A DNA stretch of 64,000 nt from JAHIKV01 sp963733145 (GTDB lineage: Bacteria > Planctomycetota > Planctomycetia > Pirellulales > Thermoguttaceae). This document shows, in pieces, positions 18,215 to 26,546 of the stretch. The translations under genes were made by a program, and so were the position numbers. Location of the stretch: contig CAVTCJ010000001.1 in assembly GCA_963733145.1 (NCBI GenBank), positions 462,575 to 526,574 of the forward strand, read 5' to 3'. Below the pieces are notes generated by a model. It had not been told where the DNA came from and made no database searches. It saw only the letters and a list, made by a program, of their open reading frames with translations. Position 1 is the stretch's first letter, and every line of letters begins with the position of its first letter.

Positions 18215-19805
18215 ATGGTCTCTTTACAGGCGGCCCTGGCGGTCTTGGCCCTTTCCAGCCCAGGCCAGACCGTGTTAATCGACTTCTACGCCGATTGGTG
18301 TGCCCCGTGCCGGGCAATGAGTCCCACCGTCGAGGCGTTGGCGGAGCACGGCTATCCCGTACAGAGGGTGAACATCGATCAAAATCGGCCGCTGGCGGCT
18401 AAGTACGGCATCACCAGTATCCCCTGTTTCGTGATGCTGGTCGACGGACGGGAAGTGGACCGGACGGTCGGCGGCACCAGTTTCAGCCGCTTGGAACGGA
18501 TGTGCAAACTGGGGGCATCGAATGCGCCGCCGGCTGCGCCGCCCTTGCTGGCGCAGACTCCCGCGCCGTCCGTTCAGCCGTTCCCTGCAACGCTGCCGCC
18601 GCAAGCGCCGCCGGGGGACAACCGGGTCGCTCCCGCGTCATTCCAGGGCGGGCCGCCGGCAAATGGGCTTTCCGCATCTCCGCCGCCGGCGGTCGGCAAA
18701 TGGCACGATCGAGACCGAGTCGATTGCCGTTCTGCCGGTTAGCCGGCAGGCCGGGAATACGGCCTCCGATGCCGCCCTGCTCGCCGCCAGCGTCCGCTTG
18801 CGGATCGAGGACAGCGACGGATTTTCCTGCGGTTCGGGCACGATCATCGACGCCCGGGACGGTGAGGCCCTGGTGCTGACCTGCGGGCATATTTTCCGCG
18901 ATTCCAAGGGCAAGGGCCGGATCGAGGTCGATCTGTTCGATTCCGGCCGGCCGCGGCAGGTCCAGGGCCGGCTGATTTCCTACGATCTGACGCGGGACGT
19001 GGGCATTGTGGCGATTCGCCCCGAGGGGCCCGTGACGACTGCCCGCTTGGCCCCGCCGGACTATCGCGTTCAGGCCGGCTTGCCGGTCGTCAGCGTCGGC
19101 TGCAACGACGGCCGGAACCCTACCCCGCGGCATAGCCGGGTGAACTCGCTGGACAAGTTCCAAGGACCGCCGAACATCCAAGTGGCCGGCCAGCCGGTCG
19201 AAGGCCGTAGCGGCGGCGGGCTGTTCTCCAGCGACGGTTACCTGATCGGCGTCTGCAACGCCGCGGTCCCGAACGACAACAATGGGCCGTACAACGGGGT
19301 CGGCCCAAACGACGGCGAAGGCCTGTTCGCCGCGCCGGCCACAATCCGGGCCGAATTGGACAGTGCGAAACTCTCCTTTATCTATCGCTCTCCGGCTGTG
19401 ACTCCGACCGGAGCGACGGGCCGCGGCGCCGAATCGAGACCGATGGCCCTGGCGGCTGCGCCGCCGCCGATGCCCGAACGGATGCCGGGCACGGAACGCT
19501 TGCCGCCGCTGGCCGCGACGCCGAATCGGATGTCGCCGCAGGAGCAGGCCGCCCTGGATGAAATCCGCCGCAATCTGAAGGATGGGGCGGAAGTGATCTG
19601 CGTCATCCGTCCGCGGAATAATCCCACCGCCAAGAGCCAGGTCATCATGCTGGACCGGGCCTCGCCCGAGTTCCTCGAACGGCTGGCCGCCGAGCGCCGG
19701 CTCCAAGACGGCTGCCGCGAGACGTCGCTGGAGACCCCGCGTCCGCGCAAGAAGCTGCTCGAATGGTCGGCGGCCGACGGCTCGACGCCGGCGAAAACGC
19801 GGTAA
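18215..19805 (+). CDS. thioredoxin domain fused to trypsin-like serine protease, one apparent frameshift
   Basis: An ATG at 18215 follows AGGAGGGA by four bases. Residues 1-100 form a thioredoxin domain: VLIDFYADWCAPCRAMSPTV carries the CxxC redox centre, then YGITSIPCFVMLVDG includes the cis-proline. A Pro-rich linker of about 60 residues follows. The frame shifts near 18700 (PPAVGK to NGTIETESIAVLP). The second frame carries a trypsin-like domain: FSCGSGTIID, VLTCGHIF (catalytic His), DLTRDVGIVAI (Asp) and EGRSGGGLFSS (Ser within GRSGG). A Pro-rich and basic C-terminus follows. No clear signal peptide precedes the thioredoxin domain, though MVSLQAALAVLALSS could act as a weak one. The order suggests one polypeptide. 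Confidence 0.8.
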
Positions 19806-19846
19806 AGCACGGCCGGAAAATTAACCTCTTCATTCTACCTACCCAT

Positions 19847-19919
19847 TGTAGGAGGCGACTCCTGTCGCCGAAAGGGGTTTGATTCCGTGGGCAATCGGCG
19901 ACAGGAATCGCCTCCTACA
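19847..19919. repeat. TGTAGGAGGCGACTCC palindromic REP doublet, intergenic copy
   Basis: Both ends are TGTAGGAGGCGA/TCGCCTCCTACA, with CTCCTGTCGCC and GGCGACAGGA hairpin halves. It matches 11091-11166 closely. The TGTAGGAG head followed by a hairpin is the layout of gammaproteobacterial REP sequences. Confidence 0.88.
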
Positions 19920-19984
19920 GTCTCGGAGCGTTTAATCCGTCCAAGAGGCTGGAGCCAAGCCGGACGGGAAGTTATACTGCCCGC

Positions 19985-20737
19985 ATGATGGATTTGGTTC
20001 GCGGTTTGCAGGATCGAATCGGTAATCTACGGCGGGCCTGTTGTGGGCTCCTGTTTCCGCCGCGGTGCGTCTATTGCGACGCCGATCTGTCTGATGCCCC
20101 TCGGGGACCGCTCCTTTGCCCGAAGTGTCTGGCCCGCTGCGGTCCGGTTCAGTGGCGTGGCTGCCCGCGTTGCGGGGCGCCGTTGGCCGTAAATGACAAT
20201 TTATACGACGTTTGTCCTGATTGCATTAATACGAAACTGTGGTTCGATTCGGTAGTCGCACTGGGCGGATATCATACCGGACTCCGCGACGCCGTCCTGA
20301 GGATGAAATATCCGCTGCACGATCCGCTCTCCTTGGCCCTGGGCGGACTCCTCTGGGAACGGCGTGGCGAGCATCTGTCCGCGATTCGAGCCGAACTGAT
20401 TATCCCCGTCCCCATGTATTGGAGGCGGCGGCTCAGCCGGGGAAAGAACAATCCCGAGACGCTGGCCGAGTGCCTGGCGAAATCCCTCGGTATCCCGGCT
20501 CGGAAAAGGGTATTGATCCGGCACCGGAACACAAAGCCCCAGACCGGAAGTCCCACCTTCCGCTTTCAAAACGTCCGCGGGGCGTTTCGCGTCCGTCGCC
20601 CCCAGGTTGTCAGCGGCGCGCGAATCCTGTTGATCGACGACGTGTTGACCACCGGCGCGACGTGCAGCGAGGCCGCCCGAATGCTCAAGCAGTCCGGCGC
20701 GGCAATGGTCGCCGTGGCCGTCGTTGCCCGGGCGTAG
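19985..20737 (+). CDS. comF: ComF family phosphoribosyltransferase-like protein
   Basis: The 250-residue protein has an N-terminal zinc-ribbon (CVYC, then LCPKCLARC, CPRCGAPL and CPDC, residues 28-80). A type I phosphoribosyltransferase domain follows, with IPVPMYWRRRLSRGKN near residue 140 and the PRPP-binding loop ILLIDDVLTTGATC near residue 215. This is the standard ComF/GntX layout. In naturally competent bacteria ComF helps move imported single-stranded DNA, but the family is wider than competence. No other competence genes are adjacent, so the biological role here is open. No strong Shine-Dalgarno is visible. Confidence 0.9.
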   Translation: MMDLVRGLQDRIGNLRRACCGLLFPPRCVYCDADLSDAPRGPLLCPKCLARCGPVQWRGCPRCGAPLAVNDNLYDVCPDCINTKLWFDSVVALGGYHTGLRDAVLRMKYPLHDPLSLALGGLLWERRGEHLSAIRAELIIPVPMYWRRRLSRGKNNPETLAECLAKSLGIPARKRVLIRHRNTKPQTGSPTFRFQNVRGAFRVRRPQVVSGARILLIDDVLTTGATCSEAARMLKQSGAAMVAVAVVARA

Positions 20738-20870
20738 GGGATCGAGCAACCATGAATTTTTGCCGGGTTATTGAAATGCCTTTCGGCAACGGATAAGATA
20801 GTAGGCCGCTAGGCGTTCGCTCCCACCGGTTTGCCTTCCTCGATAAGCCCCTTCTTACGGAGTCCGAATC

Positions 20871-22814
20871 ATGCCCCTTCAAATCGTGTTCTCACGAATG
20901 ATGCACGTAGGCACGTTGTTGTTTCTTTCGCTGGCCGTGGCGGCGCCGATTCTCGGCGCGGACAAACCGTCCGACCAAGAGCGGCTGCTATCGGCCGTGG
21001 AGACCCGCTTCAAATCCGATTCCGCCGCGCTGGTCCGGGCCATTCGCGGCGCCAAGCTGTCGGACGAGGCCGCGCGGAAATCGCTCCTCGGGCGCGCGAC
21101 CGAGGCGGCGGGGAAACTGGACGCCAAAACGCTCCGGCTCGATTCCACGTTCCGGGCGGTGCTTCCGATGAACGAGGCCCACGCCCGGCTGTTCGCGGTG
21201 CAGGCCGAGCTGTGGCGTGCCGAGGGTCGGCCGCTCCTTTCGGCCGCAGCCGCGGCGCCATGGGAGCCTCTCGCCCCGTTCAAGTTGCCACAGATGCAGC
21301 CGCCCGGCGAGGTCGTCGTGCATACGATGCTCGGCGAGTACCGCGCGGGAGCGGTGAACGTGGCCAACGCCTCGGACCGGCCGATGGAGTTGACGCTTAG
21401 CTTCGAGGGGCTGCCCGGTTCGCCGGCGCCGTCGTACGTCACGGTGCATGAAGTGCCGTGGACCGACTCGGTGCAGAAGATACCGGTGGCGGCCGCGTTG
21501 CCCGAGGCGACCCGCGAGGGTGCGGCCTGGAAAATCCGCGTCCTTCCCGGCCTACTGCGGCAGGTGTGGTTTACTTTTCACGTCGTCGATTTGCCGCCGG
21601 GCGTGCACGAAGGCGCGGTCGTGCTCACGCCGCGGGAAGGCCCGCCGGTCCGCGTGCCGGTCAGTCTGCACGTGTATCCGATGCGGTTTCCTCGCCAACC
21701 CGAGTTGCTGGTGGGCGGCTGGAGCTATACGAACGGAAAAGGGGAATACGCCATCACGCCAAAGAACCGCGCCCAGTTCGTGAAATGTCTGAGGGACCGG
21801 TTCGTCAACGCCCCCTGGGCCAGCGGCGCGGTGTTCAAACACTTCAAATACACCGGCAAAGACCACGACCAAATCGAAATCGACACCCGCGAGCTCGACG
21901 ACTGGCTTGCCGAGTGGCCGGACGCCAAGCGGTATATGGTGTACGTCGCCATCGGCTATCATTTTTCCTCGGGCGATTTGGACGGTGCGAAGGCCGGCAC
22001 GCCGCTGTTCGATCGCCGCGTGAAGACCTGGCTTACGGCGTACCTCAAACATCTGAAGTCGAAGGGCATCGGCCCCGAGCGGTTGGGAATCATGGTCTTC
22101 GACGAGCCGCACGAAGGAAACAACGTCGAGCCGATGCTGGCCTGGACCCGGGCGATCCGCGCGGCCGCGCCGAAGGTCGTCCTCTGGAACGATCCGACCT
22201 ACACCAAGCCGGAAAAGGCGCCGCGGGAAGTCTTCGAGCTGAACGACGTGCTCTGCATCATGCGGCCGATGTGGATTTCACTGGGCAAAGCCTACGACCA
22301 GTTTTTTCTCGATCAGCAAAAACACGGCAAGACGCTGCAATTCTATTCGTGCGGCAGCCAGCCCCGGCTCCTCGATCCATACTCCTACTATCGCCTCCAG
22401 GCCTGGGAATGCTGGCGCTACGGGGCCACGGGCTCGTTCTTCTGGGCCTTCGGCGACAACCGTTGTCCGTCGTCATGGAATGAGTACCTGGCCGCGCCAG
22501 GCCCTTACACGCCGCTGTTCATCGACCCGGACCACGCCATCACCGCCAAGCAGATGGAGGCCATCCGCGAGGGGACCGAAGACTATCAGACGTTGTTCAT
22601 GCTTCGCGCGGCGGTGAAAAAGGCCCAGGCCGCGGGACAAAGCGGCCCGGCCCTGAAGACGGCCGAGTCGCTGCTGCAAACCGCCGCCCCGGAAGTCCTC
22701 GACGCGCCCGGCGCAAACGGTTTGGAACGCGTCAATGCAAAGGATCGCGGCGTCGCCGATCGCGTGCGGATCAAGGTGCTTAAAGCGCTGGCCGCGCTTC
22801 AGCCGGGTGCATAA
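20871..22814 (+). CDS. secreted DUF4091 / GH123-like protein
   Basis: A 647-residue protein with a signal peptide (MHVGTLLFLSLAVAAPILG) is followed by a beta-rich N-terminal region (residues 100-270, with LLRQVWFTFHVVDLPPGVHEG). A TIM-barrel-like catalytic region follows, containing GIMVFDEPHEGN with an Asp-Glu pair typical of GH123 beta-N-acetylgalactosaminidases, then YSCGSQPRLLDPYSYYRLQAW, GATGSFFWAFGDNR and REGTEDYQTLFML. The latter two are characteristic of DUF4091. The substrate is unknown; other DUF4091 proteins act on glycans with N-acetylated amino sugars. CGGAG precedes the ATG at 20871 by eight bases. An inner ATG at 20898 would also keep the signal peptide. Confidence 0.85.
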   Translation: MPLQIVFSRMMHVGTLLFLSLAVAAPILGADKPSDQERLLSAVETRFKSDSAALVRAIRGAKLSDEAARKSLLGRATEAAGKLDAKTLRLDSTFRAVLPMNEAHARLFAVQAELWRAEGRPLLSAAAAAPWEPLAPFKLPQMQPPGEVVVHTMLGEYRAGAVNVANASDRPMELTLSFEGLPGSPAPSYVTVHEVPWTDSVQKIPVAAALPEATREGAAWKIRVLPGLLRQVWFTFHVVDLPPGVHEGAVVLTPREGPPVRVPVSLHVYPMRFPRQPELLVGGWSYTNGKGEYAITPKNRAQFVKCLRDRFVNAPWASGAVFKHFKYTGKDHDQIEIDTRELDDWLAEWPDAKRYMVYVAIGYHFSSGDLDGAKAGTPLFDRRVKTWLTAYLKHLKSKGIGPERLGIMVFDEPHEGNNVEPMLAWTRAIRAAAPKVVLWNDPTYTKPEKAPREVFELNDVLCIMRPMWISLGKAYDQFFLDQQKHGKTLQFYSCGSQPRLLDPYSYYRLQAWECWRYGATGSFFWAFGDNRCPSSWNEYLAAPGPYTPLFIDPDHAITAKQMEAIREGTEDYQTLFMLRAAVKKAQAAGQSGPALKTAESLLQTAAPEVLDAPGANGLERVNAKDRGVADRVRIKVLKALAALQPGA

Positions 22815-22815
22815 C

Positions 22816-22851
22816 ATTTCGCCCCCCGGTGAATACACCGGGGGCTAAATT
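22816..22851. repeat. short CCCCCGGTG...CACCGGGGG hairpin
   Basis: A single hairpin (CCCCCGGTGAATACACCGGGGG) followed by GGCTAAAT lies directly after the GH123-like gene. It resembles half of the GTTTAGCCCC elements and could also act as a weak terminator. Confidence 0.55.
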
Positions 22852-23044
22852 GTTATGCCGCCGTGCCGGCATCCATCGAGCGGTTCTTTCCATCTGTAAC
22901 GATCGCGCCGATCGTCCCGGCGGCGCATCGTGCTCTTTCTCTCGGTCGCTCACCCTGCGCGGCATCCCGGCAAGAAACTTGGCAAGATGGGAAACCCTGC
23001 GGCAACTATCGGGTGTGCAGACCACTGAACAGGGGAGACTTTTC

Positions 23045-24034
23045 ATGCAAATCGACGTTCATCAAATCAAGGACCGCGTCGCCCAGCAGTCCGAAGCGAT
23101 TCATCAGTTGCAGGCGGAATTGGGCAAAACCATCGTCGGCCAGAAGGAGATGATCTCCCGGCTGCTGGTGGGACTGTTGACCGACGGCCACATTCTTTTG
23201 GAGGGTGTGCCGGGGCTTGCCAAGACGACGGCCATCAAGTCGCTCGCCCAGGCGTTGGCCACCGAGTTCCGCCGCATCCAGTTCACGCCCGACCTGCTGC
23301 CGGCCGACCTGATCGGCACGATGATCTACGTGCCCGGCGAGGCGGCCTTCCGCACCCGCAAGGGGCCGATCTTCTCCAATTTCATCCTCGCCGACGAAAT
23401 CAACCGCGCACCGTCCAAGGTCCAGTCGGCGCTGTTGGAGGCCATGCAGGAGCGGCAGGTCACCATCGGCGAGAATACTCATCCGCTCGACGGGCTGTTC
23501 CTGGTCATGGCCACGCAAAACCCGATCGAGCAGGAAGGGACCTATCCGCTGCCCGAGGCCCAGGTGGACCGCTTCATGTTGAAAGTGAAGATCACCTATC
23601 CCGAGGCCGACGAGGAGCAGCGGGTGTTGGACATGGCGTTGGACGAATCCGCCCGGCCGATCAAGCCCGTGCTGAAGCCCGAGGACGTCAGCGCCATGCA
23701 GGACGTGGTGAAAATGATCTACATCGACGAGCAGATCAAGCGCTACATCATCAGCCTGGTCCGCGCCACCCGCGATCCGGCCGCGGCCGGAATGAACGAC
23801 CTCGTCCCGCTGATCGAATACGGCGCATCGCCGCGGGCGTCGATCTACCTGGGCACGGGCGCCCGGGCCGTCGCCTTTCTGCAGGGCCGCGGATACGTCA
23901 CCCCGCAGGACGTTAAAGACATCGCCTACGACGTGCTCCGCCACCGCGTGATCGTCAGCTACGAAGCCGAGGCCGAGCAGATCGCCAGCGAAGACCTGAT
24001 CAAGCGAATCCTGGAAACCGTGCCGGTGCCGTAA
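23045..24034 (+). CDS. moxR: MoxR family AAA+ ATPase
   Basis: The ATG at 23045 opens MQIDVHQIKDRVAQQSEAIH (329 residues); the open frame upstream is not homologous. The AAA+ core shows Walker A HILLEGVPGLAKTT around residue 55, Walker B FILADEINRAPSKVQSALLEAMQE, sensor-1 LVMATQNPIEQEGTYPLPEAQ and the arginine-rich ASPRASIYL segment. MoxR ATPases act as chaperones for von Willebrand factor A (VWA) proteins. Here the gene heads a run of DUF58, BatA, BatB-BatC and BatD genes, so it probably remodels those membrane VWA proteins. It is the first gene of the operon, with about 230 bases upstream for its promoter. Confidence 0.95.
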   Translation: MQIDVHQIKDRVAQQSEAIHQLQAELGKTIVGQKEMISRLLVGLLTDGHILLEGVPGLAKTTAIKSLAQALATEFRRIQFTPDLLPADLIGTMIYVPGEAAFRTRKGPIFSNFILADEINRAPSKVQSALLEAMQERQVTIGENTHPLDGLFLVMATQNPIEQEGTYPLPEAQVDRFMLKVKITYPEADEEQRVLDMALDESARPIKPVLKPEDVSAMQDVVKMIYIDEQIKRYIISLVRATRDPAAAGMNDLVPLIEYGASPRASIYLGTGARAVAFLQGRGYVTPQDVKDIAYDVLRHRVIVSYEAEAEQIASEDLIKRILETVPVP

Positions 24035-24042
24035 CAAATTGA

Positions 24043-24137
24043 GCCGCTCGTTTAGCCCCGGCGTCCACGCCGGGTACGAACGGTTATTCGCCGCCGCGAA
24101 GCTCTCCCGGCGTGGACGCCGGGGCTAAACGAGCGGC
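24043..24137. repeat. GTTTAGCCCCGGCGTCC palindromic REP doublet, copy 2
   Basis: Outer GCCGCTCG/CGAGCGGC arms and GTTTAG/CTAAAC ends flank two CCCCGGCGTCCACGCCGGG-type hairpins. It is inserted between moxR and the DUF58 gene within the operon. Confidence 0.88.
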
Positions 24138-24168
24138 CCCGAATCCTAAATCCCCGAACCTCCGAACC

Positions 24169-25050
24169 ATGCAAGACATCCTCGACATCCTGAAAAAGGT
24201 CCAGCGGATTCAGATCGTGGCCAACCGCACGGTCAACGATCTGCTGTCGGGCCAGTACAAAAGCGTCTTCCGCGGACACGGCATGGAGTTCGACGAGGTC
24301 CGCGAGTATCAGCCCGGCGACGACATCCGCACGATCGACTGGAACGTGACCGCCCGGGCCGGGGCGCCGTTCATCAAGCGTTTTTGCGAGGAGCGCGAAC
24401 TGACTGTGATGCTGCTGGTCGATGTTTCCGCCTCCGGCGTGTTCGGCTCGACCGAGCGCTCGAAGCTCGACCTGGTGGTGGAGATGGCGGCGATGCTCAT
24501 GTTTTCAGCATTGAAGAACAACGACAAGGTGGGCCTGCTCACCTTTTGCGACGGCGTGGTCGATTACTTCCCGCCGCGCAAGGGGCGGACGAACGTGTTG
24601 CGGCTGATTCGCCAATTGGTGGCCGCCGAGCCGGTGGCACGGGAAACAAACCTGGCCGCCGCCTTGGACTATCTGAACCGCGTGCAAAAGCGGCGTGCGG
24701 TGGTCTTTCTGATGAGCGATTTTCAAGCCCCCGAGGCCCGGCACGCGATGGCCGTGGCCAATCAGCGTCACGATCTGGTGGCCGTTACGGTGGGCGATCC
24801 CCGCGAGCAGGCCCTGCCCGACGTGGGCTTTGTCGCGCTCCGCGACGCCGAGACCGGCGAGGTCGTCGAGGTGGACACCCGCCACGCCAAAGTCCGCGAG
24901 CTGTTCCGCGCTCGGGCCGCCGAGCGGGCCGCCGCGCTCGCCCAACGACTGAAAAGAACCGGCGTCGATCAACTGTCGATCGGCACCGACGAGGACTATC
25001 AGAAAAGTCTCCGCCGCTTTTTCCGCATGAGAGAAAGGCGGTTCCGATGA
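24169..25050 (+). CDS. DUF58 domain protein of the MoxR/Bat operon
   Basis: The 293-residue protein begins MQDILDILKKVQRIQIVANR. It contains the DUF58 hallmark GQYKSVFRGHGMEFDEVREYQPGDDIRTIDWNVTAR, split around residues 27-60, then FCEERELTVMLLVDVSASG with a MIDAS-like DxSxS. It has the VWA-type fold and normally sits next to moxR. It is probably cytoplasmic or peripheral. No Shine-Dalgarno is visible because degenerate CGAACCCC repeats lie directly before the ATG. Its TGA overlaps the next gene's ATG, implying translational coupling. Confidence 0.93.
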   Translation: MQDILDILKKVQRIQIVANRTVNDLLSGQYKSVFRGHGMEFDEVREYQPGDDIRTIDWNVTARAGAPFIKRFCEERELTVMLLVDVSASGVFGSTERSKLDLVVEMAAMLMFSALKNNDKVGLLTFCDGVVDYFPPRKGRTNVLRLIRQLVAAEPVARETNLAAALDYLNRVQKRRAVVFLMSDFQAPEARHAMAVANQRHDLVAVTVGDPREQALPDVGFVALRDAETGEVVEVDTRHAKVRELFRARAAERAAALAQRLKRTGVDQLSIGTDEDYQKSLRRFFRMRERRFR

Positions 25051-26546
25051 TGCACTTTTATTCCCGATGCGATAAGACTATCTGTGGGCCGAAGGCCCTT
25101 CGTTCTCCCAGCCCAGGGCATCGCCCTGGGGAGCGAGAGGACGCAAGTTATTGCCCGACGGCCCAACGGGCCAACCGTTCCCGTCCGCCTCATCACGGAA
25201 TGATTGGCCCGTTGGGCCGGACCAGTTCCCTCAAATCCACCCTCTCCCCAGGGCGATGCCCTGGGCTGGGAGAACCGGCGCCCCTTTGGGGCGAATATGT
25301 CTCGACCATTAAGAACAAAAGCAGGTTATATCAATCACATTGCTCATTTAAACTTTTTCGCAGCCCAGCCACCGCCTATTATCCACTTACCTCGCTCGCC
25401 ATATTGACTCTCATATTATCCGGTTGCACTGCGAATCCGAACGCGCAGCCGAAAGACTTGAAGGCCCAGCCCGCGAAGAGCACCGTGGAACGGGGCCCGG
25501 TCCGGGCAACGATCGAGATCAACCCTGCCAAGGCCCGGCTCTCCGACGAACCGACGCTGACGTTGACCATAGAATCGGCCGAGGGCGTGAAGGTACAGAA
25601 GCCGCTCTTCGGCAAAACCTTGGGTGACTTCGTCATCCGCGACTGCCGCGAGCCGCTGCCGAAGGTCCGCGACGGACGCAACATCGTCCAGCAGATATTC
25701 ACGCTCGACCCGACCCGCGAAGGCCGCATGACCATCGAGCCGATCCCGATTTCCTTTTCCGATCTGAGGCCCGGCGGCGATGGCAAGACCCACACCCTGG
25801 AAACCGGGCCGATCTCGATCGAGATCACCTCGCAGGTGGGCGAGAAGACGCCGTCGCTGAGCGAGATGCGCGCGGCTGCCGGGCCGGTCAATTTGTCCGC
25901 TCCGACACCATTCTGGGTTTGGGCCGTCGCCGGGTTTGCCGTGGCCTCGCTGATCGCCGGCGGATGGCTCTTCCGTCGCCGCCGCCGCGTCTCGGCCGCG
26001 GTTGTGGTAATTCTCACGCCGGAAGAAATCGCCGACCAGGAACTGGACCGGCTGGTTGCCTCGGGGCTGGCGGAACGCAACGTGAAGTTGTTCTACGTCG
26101 AATTGACCGCGATCGTCCGCCGCTATATCGAGCGGACCACCGGCATCCGCGCCCCCGAGCAGACGACCGAGGAGTTTTTGCGGGAGATTAGCCGCGGCGG
26201 TTCCCTCTCCCACTGGGAGAGGGTTAGGGTGAGGGCGGCGGACGACAGCGAGCGGCCCTCACCCCCGGCCCCTCTCCCAAAGGGAGAGGGGAGTACCAAT
26301 GGTTCCCTCTCCCAAAAAAGAGAGGGGAGTTCCAACGGTTCCCTACCCCAAAACGGAGAAGGGTGGTTGCAGGACAACCTCGCGCGGCTGCGAGATTTTC
26401 TGGAGGCGGCCGATCTGGTGAAGTTCGCCGCCCATCGGCCGCGGGGTGAAGACCTCGACGAGAGCGTGCGCCGGGCCCGATTGTTTATCGGCTTGCGGCG
26501 GGCGCAGCAATCACTGGCCCCGGCGCCGGAGGAGGTGGCCCCATGA
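25047..26546 (+). CDS. lipoprotein with DUF4381-like membrane region (Bat operon)
   Basis: The frame runs from the ATG overlapping the DUF58 stop. The first ~85 residues are repeat-derived (see 25103-25274), so the native start may lie just before the lipoprotein signal YYPLTSLAILTLILSGC, which ends in a clear lipobox. An Ig-like periplasmic region (residues ~130-280) and one membrane helix (FWVWAVAGFAVASLIAGGWLF) precede a conserved cytoplasmic segment, ILTPEEIADQELDRLVASG then FYVELTAIVRRYIERTTGIRAPEQTTEEFL. The tail is interrupted by a ~50-residue low-complexity insert encoded by another repeat (26205-26340). It matches the position of DUF4381-type proteins in Bat operons. Confidence 0.8.
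   Translation: MMHFYSRCDKTICGPKALRSPSPGHRPGEREDASYCPTAQRANRSRPPHHGMIGPLGRTSSLKSTLSPGRCPGLGEPAPLWGEYVSTIKNKSRLYQSHCSFKLFRSPATAYYPLTSLAILTLILSGCTANPNAQPKDLKAQPAKSTVERGPVRATIEINPAKARLSDEPTLTLTIESAEGVKVQKPLFGKTLGDFVIRDCREPLPKVRDGRNIVQQIFTLDPTREGRMTIEPIPISFSDLRPGGDGKTHTLETGPISIEITSQVGEKTPSLSEMRAAAGPVNLSAPTPFWVWAVAGFAVASLIAGGWLFRRRRRVSAAVVVILTPEEIADQELDRLVASGLAERNVKLFYVELTAIVRRYIERTTGIRAPEQTTEEFLREISRGGSLSHWERVRVRAADDSERPSPPAPLPKGEGSTNGSLSQKREGSSNGSLPQNGEGWLQDNLARLRDFLEAADLVKFAAHRPRGEDLDESVRRARLFIGLRRAQQSLAPAPEEVAP
25103..25274. repeat. nested palindromes (CCCAGGGCATCGCCCTGGG and CCCAACGGGCC) in a coding leader
   Basis: TCTCCCAGCCCAGGGCATCGCCCTGGGGAG at one end and its near complement at the other bracket a second inverted pair built on GCCCAACGGGCCAA/TTGGCCCGTTGGGCC. 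Together they make a nested double palindrome of about 170 bases. It is open in the frame of the downstream lipoprotein and separates its lipobox from the nearest ATG. Confidence 0.82.
26205..26340. repeat. CCCTCTCCC...GGGAGAGGG palindrome with tandem extension, in frame
   Basis: CCCTCTCCCACTGGGAGAGGG and CCCCTCTCCCAAAGGGAGAGGGG hairpins in inverted order are followed by repeats of GGTTCCCTCTCCCAAAA. The whole block is read in frame as Ser/Gly/Pro-rich linker residues. A related hairpin is at 58184-58226. Confidence 0.85.

Noticed and set aside
25103..25274. Possible CRISPR or riboswitch from regularly spaced palindromes
   Set aside because: Units are nested inverted repeats rather than direct repeats with unique spacers, and no riboswitch core is recognisable.
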